Shown here: positions 57,809-64,000 of the stretch, piece by piece
How the letters are laid out: each line of letters begins with the position of its first letter
How positions within the stretch are numbered: position 1 is the first letter of the stretch
The notes under the pieces: model-generated
Seen by the model: the letters and a program-made list of their open reading frames with translations, nothing else
Database searches by the model: none
What the model was told of the DNA's origin: nothing
Position numbers and translations under genes: made by a program
Assembly (NCBI RefSeq): GCF_036067295.1
Contig: NZ_CP107954.1
Location: forward strand, 806,001-870,000
Length of the DNA stretch: 64,000 nucleotides
Reading direction: 5' to 3'
Source: Kribbella sp. NBC_00382
GTDB taxonomy: Bacteria; Actinomycetota; Actinomycetes; Propionibacteriales; Kribbellaceae

Positions 57809-58723
57809 ATGCGGATTGGCCTGGCGGTCGGCGAGGTACGCGGTCCGGCGTCACTCGATGACGTCGTTCAGCAGGTACGGGATGCGGCCGGCGGTTTCTC
57901 GACCGCCTGGATCTCACAAGCTTTGGGCCTCGACGCGCTGACCGCGCTCGCGGTAGCCGGCCGCGAGGTCGGTGGGATCGAGCTCGGGTCCGCGGTCATC
58001 CCGGTCCCCCAACGCCATCCGCTGGCTCTGGCCAGTCAGGCGCTGACCGTCCAGGCGGCAACGGGCAACCGCCTCAGCCTCGGCATCGGCGCTGGTATCG
58101 CGGCGATGACTGCCGGGATGTACGGCCTACCGGCGGATCGCCCCGCTCAGCGGACGCGCGAATATCTACAGGTAATAAGCCCCCTGCTGCGCGGCGAGGC
58201 CGTCGACTTCGCCGGCGAGACGCTGAGAGCAGTCGGCGCGGTGCAGCAGCCGCCGCCGCTCCCCTCCCTGACGCCGGCCGCACCCCAGGTGCTGGTAGCT
58301 GCCTTGGGGCCCGCGATGTTGCGGGTGGCGGGAGAACTTGCGGACGGGGTGGTGACCTGGATGACCGGGCCCCGGACGTTGGCTGAGCACATCGTGCCGT
58401 CGGCGCAGAAGGCAGCCGCCCAGGCGAGGCGGAGCGCGCCGCGGGTGGTCGCCGGGCTGGCGGTTTGCGTGACTGATGACGCGGACGAGGTGCGGACTCG
58501 GTTCGGCGCGCAGTTCGCGATGGCGGGTCAGGTTCCGGAGTACCGGGCGATGCTCGACCGGGAAGGCGTCACCTCACCGGCGGAGTTGCTGATCACCGGC
58601 TCCGAAGCCGAGGTCGCTCGGGCGATCACCCGACTCGCTTCCACCGGGATCACCGACCTGATGCTCGCGCCGTTCGGCACGCCGGAAGAGCAGAACCGGA
58701 CGACGGCTAGCCTGGGGGCATGA
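57809..58723 (+). CDS. LLM-class F420-dependent oxidoreductase
   Basis: A protein of 304 residues from ATG 57809 with AGGGAG upstream. MRIGLAVGEVRGPASLDDVV, GGIELGSAVIPVPQRHPLAL and GNRLSLGIGAGIAAMTAGMYG are the strands of the F420-dependent luciferase-like barrel, and APQVLVAALGPAMLRVAGEL is the C-terminal turn. Substrate unknown. A TetR gene is divergent. Its stop is overlapped (ATGA) by a tiny open frame. Confidence 0.92.
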   Translation: MRIGLAVGEVRGPASLDDVVQQVRDAAGGFSTAWISQALGLDALTALAVAGREVGGIELGSAVIPVPQRHPLALASQALTVQAATGNRLSLGIGAGIAAMTAGMYGLPADRPAQRTREYLQVISPLLRGEAVDFAGETLRAVGAVQQPPPLPSLTPAAPQVLVAALGPAMLRVAGELADGVVTWMTGPRTLAEHIVPSAQKAAAQARRSAPRVVAGLAVCVTDDADEVRTRFGAQFAMAGQVPEYRAMLDREGVTSPAELLITGSEAEVARAITRLASTGITDLMLAPFGTPEEQNRTTASLGA

Positions 58724-58755
58724 CGAGACCGATTCACGCCGCCGTCGTTCGCTAG
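58720..58755 (+). CDS. Possible 11-residue leader peptide before a methyltransferase
   Basis: ATG 58720 overlaps the stop of the LLM gene (ATGA) and opens a short frame MTRPIHAAVVR with TAG at 58753-58755. The methyltransferase starts 90 bases later with AGGA before it. GCCGC and GCGGC in the space could form a small hairpin. A leader used for ribosome-mediated attenuation is possible, but the frame could also be chance. Confidence 0.3.
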   Translation: MTRPIHAAVVR

Positions 58756-58845
58756 TCCTCCGTTCCTGCTCACCGGTGCCGCATCGCGGCGATCGGGCGA
58801 GCCACGCTGCCCATCTTCAGCTCTCGAAGCAAGCAGGAACGGTTC

Positions 58846-59850
58846 ATGGACAACGTCATCACCGTGGACGATCGACTGTCCGCGCGGCAGGCAGACAGCC
58901 TGATCGCCCAAGGCAACCAACTCGTCTGGCAAGGCGACTTCCAGCACGCCAAACAGTTGCTCACCGCCCTCAAACGACCCAGGAAGGCGCTGAACTTCCA
59001 GCAGTACCGCAATCACCAGGCCGACCAGGCCCGCCGCCTCAATTCGTTGCTGATAGCAATGGATGACCAGTACGTCATCCCGCTCCGCCGCGCACCGGAG
59101 GTCGCGCAAGCCTGTCGCGAGGCCTATGGCGCGAGCGACGGCCCTCGACTCATCCCGTTGCGCGAACTACTCGGCGTCATCGGCGCGCATCAACTCCGCC
59201 ACAAAGGCATCGAGATCCCGGCGCTGAACGACCGGATCCATCCGCACTACGGCGTTTTCGCGCCGACCAGAGCCGAGTACGTCGAACTCGCAGCGGCTCA
59301 GCAGTTGCCTAAAGCAACCATTGCCTTCGACATCGGTACCGGCACCGGAGTGCTCGCCGCACTGCTCGCCGGACGTGGGGCGCGGGTGATCGCGACGGAC
59401 ACGAGCAGCCGGGCGATCGCGTGCGCCCGCGACAACCTCCGGCGGATCGGGCTGGCGGATCGGGTCGAACTGCTCCACCACGACCTCTTCCCGCCAGGCC
59501 GGGCGGATCTCGTCGTCTGCAATCCGCCTTGGATCCCGGCCCGCCCGATCACCGAGCTCGACCATGCCGTCTACGACGAGAACGGGCAGATGCTGCAGGC
59601 CTGGCTCGACGGGCTGGCCGAACACCTCACGCCGGACGGGGAGGGCTGGCTCATCCTGTCCGACTTGGCCGAGCATCTGGGGCTGCGAACCCGGGCCGAG
59701 TTCCTCAGCAAGATCACGCGAGCCGGGCTCAGGGTGGCCGGGTGCGATTCCGTAGTACCGGGGCATCGAAAGGCCAACGACAGCAGGGATCCGCTGCACT
59801 GGGCCCGGGCGAAGGAGGTGACCTCGCTCTGGCGGCTGAAGGTCAGCTGA
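58846..59850 (+). CDS. N5-glutamine/N6-adenine-type methyltransferase (small-domain MTase)
   Basis: A protein of 334 residues from ATG 58846. Residues 1-150 are an unfamiliar helical N-terminal domain (LSARQADSLIAQGNQLVWQG; IPLRELLGVIGAHQLRHKG). Residues 160-300 hold a class I methyltransferase: IAFDIGTGTGVLAALLAGRG, VIATDTSSRAIACARDNLRR and the catalytic NPPWIP motif used on amide or exocyclic amino groups. The target may be RNA or a protein glutamine. It overlaps the convergent HxlR gene by 8 bp. Confidence 0.88.
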   Translation: MDNVITVDDRLSARQADSLIAQGNQLVWQGDFQHAKQLLTALKRPRKALNFQQYRNHQADQARRLNSLLIAMDDQYVIPLRRAPEVAQACREAYGASDGPRLIPLRELLGVIGAHQLRHKGIEIPALNDRIHPHYGVFAPTRAEYVELAAAQQLPKATIAFDIGTGTGVLAALLAGRGARVIATDTSSRAIACARDNLRRIGLADRVELLHHDLFPPGRADLVVCNPPWIPARPITELDHAVYDENGQMLQAWLDGLAEHLTPDGEGWLILSDLAEHLGLRTRAEFLSKITRAGLRVAGCDSVVPGHRKANDSRDPLHWARAKEVTSLWRLKVS

Positions 59851-60199
59851 TCTCGTGGAGGTGGGCTTCGACCCAGGTGCGGAGGCCCGCTAGTGGGGTC
59901 GAGACGCTGTGGCCGAGGGCGGTCAGCGAGTACTCGACGCGGAGCGGGACCTCGGCGTAGATCTCGCGGTCGATGAAGCCGCTGTCCTCGAGCCGGCGCA
60001 GGGTATTGGTCAGCACCTTCGGACTGATGCCCTGCAGCCGGCGCTGGAGCTCGCCGAACCGGACCGGGCCGTCCTCCAGCGCGCCGATCGCGAGGGCGGC
60101 CCACTTGTTCGCGAGCAGGTCGAGGACGTCGCGGCACGGGCACTGGATCGCGTACACATCGTGCTTGTCGTGCACTCCGGTCGAGCAGATGACGGTCAC
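59843..60199 (-). CDS. HxlR-family transcriptional regulator
   Basis: A protein of 118 residues started at GTG 60199; GAAGG lies upstream. CPCRDVLDLLANKWAALAIG has the family Cys residues, and GPVRFGELQRRLQGISPKVL, TNTLRRLEDSGFIDRE form the winged helix. HxlR proteins often sense quinones, aldehydes or diamide through Cys. It is divergent from a quinone-oxidoreductase-like gene and probably controls it. Confidence 0.92.
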   Translation of the reverse strand: MTVICSTGVHDKHDVYAIQCPCRDVLDLLANKWAALAIGALEDGPVRFGELQRRLQGISPKVLTNTLRRLEDSGFIDREIYAEVPLRVEYSLTALGHSVSTPLAGLRTWVEAHLHEIS

Positions 60200-60222
60200 G
60201 GAAGGCCCTTCTGAGCTGATCA

Positions 60223-60233
60223 CTTTCCGAAAG
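60223..60233. promoter_or_regulatory. HxlR operator-like palindrome
   Basis: CTTTCCGAAAG is a perfect palindrome around one base, in the 85-bp gap between the HxlR and oxidoreductase starts. A second GGAAAG half site lies near 60251. The half site fits a small winged-helix dimer. Confidence 0.45.
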
Positions 60234-60284
60234 ATAGTAGCAGCCCTTGCGGGAAAGTACGGCTCCGCAGATAGCGTCCGGCCC

Positions 60285-61241
60285 ATGAAAGCCATCACAC
60301 AGAACAAGCTGGGCGGACCCGAGGTCCTGCACGTCGCCGAGGTTGAGCGACCCCAACCACTACCGACCGAGGTCCTGGTCCGCGTGCACGCGGCCGGCGT
60401 GAACCCGGTCGACTACAAGACCCGCGAGGGCGGCGGCATGCAGGGCGTGCTCGGTGAGCCGCCGTTCATCCTCGGCTGGGACGTGTCCGGCGTGGTCGAG
60501 GAGATTGGGTTCGGCGTGCACACGCTCGAGGTCGGCGATGAGGTCTACGGGATGCCGTGGTTTCCACGGGCCGCTTCCGCGTACGCCGAGTACGTCACCG
60601 CGCCGTCTCGGCAGTTCGCGAAGAAGCCTGCCAACTTGAGTCATGCCGAGGCGGCGGCGCTTCCGCTGGCCGGGCTGACGGCTTGGCAGATCCTGACGGC
60701 TGCGGCTGAGCTTCAGCAAGGGCAGCGGGTGCTGATCCATGCGGCGGGTGGCGGGGTCGGGCATCTTGCGGTTCAGTTCGCGAAGAACCTTGGCGCCTAC
60801 GTGATTGGGACGGCGAGCAAGGCCAAGCACGATTGGCTGCTGTCGCTGGGGGCGGATGAGGTCATCGATTACCAGACGACCGACGTCGAGTCGGCGACGA
60901 GTGGGCTGGATCTGGTAGTGGATCTGGTCGGTAGCGAGACGACGCTCGACCAGTCGATCAAGGTGCTCAAGCCGGGTGGGCTGCTGGTCGCAGTACCGTC
61001 CGGTACTTCACCTGAGCTGCTCGCCAAGGCTGCGGCGGCCGGTGTCCGGGTGCGGCCGTTCCTGGTCGAGCCGGACGGGTACGCGCTCGGGGAGATCGCG
61101 GTGCTGGTGGAGCACGGCGAGGTACAGGTGGAGGTCGAGGAGACCTTCCCGCTGGCCGAGGCGGGCGAGGCTCACCGCCGGATGGCGAGCGGTAGGACGC
61201 AGGGCAAGCTCGTGCTGGACGTGCACAACGACAGGAAGTAG
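60285..61241 (+). CDS. NADPH:quinone oxidoreductase-like zinc-free alcohol dehydrogenase
   Basis: A protein of 318 residues. MKAITQNKLGGPEVLHVAEV, HAAGVNPVDYKTREGGG and GWDVSGVVEEIG are the GroES-like domain; VLIHAAGGGVGHLAVQFAKN is the NADPH Rossmann motif with AxGGVG. The zinc ligands of true alcohol dehydrogenases are missing, as in QOR enzymes. Reduction of quinones or enals would fit its divergent HxlR regulator. Confidence 0.93.
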   Translation: MKAITQNKLGGPEVLHVAEVERPQPLPTEVLVRVHAAGVNPVDYKTREGGGMQGVLGEPPFILGWDVSGVVEEIGFGVHTLEVGDEVYGMPWFPRAASAYAEYVTAPSRQFAKKPANLSHAEAAALPLAGLTAWQILTAAAELQQGQRVLIHAAGGGVGHLAVQFAKNLGAYVIGTASKAKHDWLLSLGADEVIDYQTTDVESATSGLDLVVDLVGSETTLDQSIKVLKPGGLLVAVPSGTSPELLAKAAAAGVRVRPFLVEPDGYALGEIAVLVEHGEVQVEVEETFPLAEAGEAHRRMASGRTQGKLVLDVHNDRK

Positions 61242-61299
61242 TCGCCTCGATCGTCCGGCGCTCGGCTCAGGGGATCGTGCCGGACGGTCGATCTGCGGA

Positions 61300-62253
61300 C
61301 TACCTCCTGTCGTTATGCCCGCGGCCCTCGGGCTCAGGCAGCCAGGCGTTCTCGGGGACGGCGAGCCAGTCGTCAGTGGCGAGTTGGTCGATCGCCGCGT
61401 TGAGGGCGTCGAGCGCGGGGTGAGCGAGGTCGGCCCGCCAGATCATCGACCACGGATAGAGGATCACGGGGTCGACGACCGGGCGCAGTACCGCGCCCGG
61501 GACCGGCGGCTGGGTGCTCATCGTCAGGATCGGGGAGTTCCGGTCGCGGATGTGCTGCGCGAGCTCATCCGCGCCGCCCTCGACATGCGGATGCGCGAGC
61601 GTCCGGTCGACACCCCATGGCGCGAGCAGCTGCAGGATCGCGTGATCCCAGGCGGGGGTGGCGTGATTCCCCGCCCGGTAACACAATCCGGTCCCCTGCA
61701 GGTCCTGCAGCGATATCTCGGCGCGGGCGGCGAGCGGGTTGCTTTCAGGCAGCAAGACGGCCAGTGGTTCGTACCGGACGACACGCTGACGCAGACCTTC
61801 GGCCGGCCCGGGATGCCGGCCGAAGGTGACGTCGAGACGGTCGGCCTGCACCAGCGGTACGGCCGCCTCGGTACCGGTGTGGAAGCGAACGAAGAACTCC
61901 AGCTCCGGCGCGATCCCTCGGGCAGCCGCGAGCACGAGCGTGGGCGTGAGCCCCGGGCCGACCACGTCGACTGTCATCGACGGGGCGAAGCCGCGCAACT
62001 CATGCACGGTGAGGTCGTGCAAGCTGATCAGCTCACGGGCCCTGGCGAGCAGCTTCTGCCCGGACGGCGTCAGTTCGACCCGGCGAGTGGTGCGATCGAA
62101 GAGCCGCGCGCCGAGGCGATCCTCGAGCCGGCGGATGTCGCGACTCAACGCCTGCTGCGCGATGAAGAGCCGCTGGGCCGCACGGCTGAAGTGCAGTTCC
62201 TCCGCCACGACGACGAAGTACCGCAGCATCCGGATCTCCAGGTCATCGGGCAC
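61300..62253 (-). CDS. LysR-family transcriptional regulator
   Basis: A protein of 317 residues, start GTG 62253. The winged helix is clear: LRYFVVVAEELHFSRAAQRL, FIAQQALSRDIRRLEDRLGA and LFDRTTRRVELTPSG. The effector domain runs from about 90 to 300. It is divergent from an alpha/beta hydrolase gene, and a 10-bp inverted repeat sits directly upstream of its start. The effector is unknown. Confidence 0.94.
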   Translation of the reverse strand: MPDDLEIRMLRYFVVVAEELHFSRAAQRLFIAQQALSRDIRRLEDRLGARLFDRTTRRVELTPSGQKLLARARELISLHDLTVHELRGFAPSMTVDVVGPGLTPTLVLAAARGIAPELEFFVRFHTGTEAAVPLVQADRLDVTFGRHPGPAEGLRQRVVRYEPLAVLLPESNPLAARAEISLQDLQGTGLCYRAGNHATPAWDHAILQLLAPWGVDRTLAHPHVEGGADELAQHIRDRNSPILTMSTQPPVPGAVLRPVVDPVILYPWSMIWRADLAHPALDALNAAIDQLATDDWLAVPENAWLPEPEGRGHNDRR

Positions 62254-62259
62254 CCGACC

Positions 62260-62286
62260 TTATTAACACACTTGGGGTGTTAATAA
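62260..62286. promoter_or_regulatory. LysR binding site between lysR and the hydrolase gene
   Basis: TTATTAACAC, seven bases, then GTGTTAATAA: a perfect 10-bp inverted repeat, notably AT-rich, 6 bp from the LysR start. It contains the T-N11-A form of LysR sites. Confidence 0.7.
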
Positions 62287-62337
62287 CGGTCGAACAGGTG
62301 TTGGAGTCCGCGGCCCGGTCTCCCGCATGGTCGAGAC

Positions 62338-63156
62338 ATGACTACACAGACCGTTTTGACCCTCGACGTCGACGATGCCCGCCTGTACTACGAACTGCGC
62401 GGCACCGGCCCACTCGTCGTACTGGTCGGCGCTCCGATGGATGCCGACTCCTTCGCGCCACTGGCCGACCTGCTGGCCACCGACTACACCGTGCTGACGA
62501 CCGACCCGCGCGGGATCAACCGCAGCCCGCTCGACAACCCCGACCAGGACTCGACTCCCGCGCAGCGGGCTGCCGACCTGGCTGCTCTGATCACCCACGT
62601 CGGCGCCGGGCCCGCCATCGCGCTCGGGTCGAGCGGCGGGGCGGTCAGTGTGCTCGCGCTCGCGGAGCTCTACCCCGACTCGGTCAGCAGGGTGATCGCG
62701 CACGAGCCGCCGCTGCTCAACCTGCTCGACGACCGGGTCGAGCAGAACGCGCTGTCAGAGGACCTCCGCGCGACCTACCTGTCGGGCGACGTGGTCGGTG
62801 CGTGGGAGAAGTTCTTCGCGCAGGCGAACATCTTCCTGCCGCCGGGCATGGCCGCGGAGATGTTCGGCGGCGAGCGCGACACGCAGTCGATGGTGGACGA
62901 GCGGTTCTGGTTCGGGCACGAACTCGGGCCGAGCGTCAGCTGGGAGCCCCGGCTCGACACCCTGCGAGACGGGCCGGTCCGCATCGTGGTCGGCATCGGC
63001 GAGGAGTCGGGCGGCCAGCTCTGCGAGCGCACCTCGACCGCGCTCGCGGCTGGTTTGGGGGTCGAGCCGACCCGTTTCCCAGGCGGGCACACCGGGTTCG
63101 CCGATGACCCGGCGACCTTCGAGCCGGTACTTCGGGCAGTGCTCGCCGAGGGGTGA
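62338..63156 (+). CDS. Alpha/beta hydrolase
   Basis: A protein of 272 residues. The nucleophile elbow is GSSGG with Ser99. TTDPRGINRSPLD is the conserved loop after strand 4, and PGGHTGFADDP near 248 carries the catalytic His. A catalytic acid is likely in the VVGIGEESGG region. Substrate unknown; it is divergent from a LysR gene that probably controls it. Confidence 0.9.
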   Translation: MTTQTVLTLDVDDARLYYELRGTGPLVVLVGAPMDADSFAPLADLLATDYTVLTTDPRGINRSPLDNPDQDSTPAQRAADLAALITHVGAGPAIALGSSGGAVSVLALAELYPDSVSRVIAHEPPLLNLLDDRVEQNALSEDLRATYLSGDVVGAWEKFFAQANIFLPPGMAAEMFGGERDTQSMVDERFWFGHELGPSVSWEPRLDTLRDGPVRIVVGIGEESGGQLCERTSTALAAGLGVEPTRFPGGHTGFADDPATFEPVLRAVLAEG

Positions 63157-63282
63157 GGCGGGGCATCACGTAGTACCGGGGCGACCAGCGGGTGAACTGT
63201 TGCGAGGCGGCCTACGGACCGGTGGAGGGACGGGGCAGACTAGGTCCTAGCCGGAGCGGGTCGGGTAGGCGCAGGCGTCTTC

Positions 63283-63313
63283 TTGACCTCAACACTGGTT
63301 GAAGTTTCAAGGT
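63283..63313 (+). promoter_or_regulatory. MerR-type promoter upstream of the superoxide dismutase gene
   Basis: TTGACC at 63283-63288 is a good -35. The inverted repeat ACCTCAAC, ACTG, GTTGAAGT (one mismatch) fills the spacer, and CAAGGT at 63308-63313 is a weak -10 with a 19-bp gap. Long spacers with a central dyad are the hallmark of MerR-regulated promoters. No merR gene is visible. The promoter is about 110 bases before the sod start; nothing else is seen in 63157-63421. Confidence 0.5.
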
Positions 63314-63421
63314 AGAGCCTGGAGGGTGGGTTGACCGGGGCCGGAACGGGCACCGGGTCGGCACATCGTCGAAGGATCTCGCAGCAGACCGGCCCCTCGG
63401 GGCCCTGACGAAGGAGCAGAG

Positions 63422-64000
63422 TTGACCACGAAGTACACGCTTCCGGACCTCGGCTACGACTACGGCGCGCTGGCGCCGAGCATCGCGGGCGAGATCATGG
63501 AGCTGCACCACTCGAAGCACCACCAGACCTACGTCAACGCCCTGAACGACACCCTGGAGAAGCTGGCCGCGGCCCGCGAGAGCGGTGACTTCGGCTCGAT
63601 CGTCGGGCTGGAGAAGACGCTCGCCTTCAACCTCGGCGGGCACGTCAACCACTCCATCTTCTGGAAGAACCTCTCCCCGGACGGCGGCGACAAGCCGGAC
63701 GGCGAGCTGGCCGCGGCGCTGGACGAGTCGTTCGGTTCGTTCGACGCCTTCCAGGCCCACTTCACCGCTGCCGCGACCACCATCCAGGGGTCCGGCTGGG
63801 CCATCCTCGGCTGGGACGCGCTGCAGGGCCAGCTGCTCATCCACCAGCTGTACGACCAGCAGGGCAACCTGCCCGCCGGGCAGATCCCGATCGTGATGCT
63901 GGACATGTGGGAGCACGCCTTCTACCTGCAGTACAAGAACGTGAAGCCGGACTACGTCAAGGCCTGGTGGAACGTCGTCAACTGGGCCGACGCCCAGGCC
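63422..64000 (+). CDS. Superoxide dismutase, Fe/Mn family (3' end outside the window)
   Basis: 193 residues are visible and the frame is open to the edge. TTG 63422 is the likely start since GAAGGAGC precedes it and [17 protein letters not shown] follows, the family entry. Metal ligands are His29 (MELHHSKHH), His77 (GHVNHSIFW), Asp161 and His165 ([10 protein letters not shown]). Fe versus Mn is not settled; QQGNL near 146 hints at a manganese-type second-sphere Gln. It removes superoxide in the cytoplasm. Only a few C-terminal residues should be missing. Confidence 0.95.
   Translation, partial: MTTKYTLPDLGYDYGALAPSIAGEIMELHHSKHHQTYVNALNDTLEKLAAARESGDFGSIVGLEKTLAFNLGGHVNHSIFWKNLSPDGGDKPDGELAAALDESFGSFDAFQAHFTAAATTIQGSGWAILGWDALQGQLLIHQLYDQQGNLPAGQIPIVMLDMWEHAFYLQYKNVKPDYVKAWWNVVNWADAQA

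Overview
The window is high-GC DNA with GTG/TTG starts, purine-rich ribosome binding sites, twin-arginine (Tat) signals, F420-type enzymes and LAL-type LuxR regulators. All of this fits a soil actinomycete. The gene mix (GH87 glucanase, PL6 and PL8 lyases, a one-chain bacterial-type GlyRS) most resembles Kribbella or another Nocardioidaceae; that genus call is from memory, not from a search.

Layout. 0-5 kb: a giant LuxR/LAL regulator, a DUF2278 protein and an SDR. 5-17.5 kb: a glycan-degrading stretch with a secreted GH87-type alpha-1,3-glucanase, a PL6-type alginate/chondroitin lyase and a PL8 hyaluronate/xanthan-type lyase. The PL8 gene is divergent from a GntR/LacI regulator, and a long RNA-like hairpin lies in its leader. 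17.5-21 kb: YCII, GNAT, methyltransferase, then an SDR/TetR pair with twin operators. 21-29 kb: a minus-strand run read as metH > GNAT > LAL regulator > DUF4242 protein > acid phosphatase, with an SAH riboswitch before metH. 29-34.5 kb: multicopper oxidase, an MFS-TetR operon and a cupin-epimerase pair. 34.5-40.2 kb: two MocR regulators flank an HtrA-like protease. Between htrA and the first mocR lies the most repeat-rich DNA of the window (palindromes, a 224-bp duplication, repeated hairpins). 40-49.7 kb: catabolic enzymes, RNase Z, a threonine dehydratase-like enzyme and secreted proteins. 50-54 kb: an accessory patch with an APH-like kinase, gene relics and an AbiE antitoxin beside a gutted AbiE toxin. 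54-57 kb: single-chain GlyRS. 57-64 kb: four regulator/enzyme or enzyme modules and an Fe/Mn superoxide dismutase cut by the window end.

The main theme is local control. Eight times a transcription factor sits divergently from, or in an operon with, the enzyme or pump it probably controls, and an inverted repeat is readable at most of these junctions. No tRNA, rRNA, CRISPR array, transposase or prophage gene was seen. The strongest unexplained signals are the G.U-rich long hairpin at 14,966-15,131, the palindrome family at about 5.3 kb and 36.1-36.4 kb, and the repeat array copied from the 3' end of htrA.
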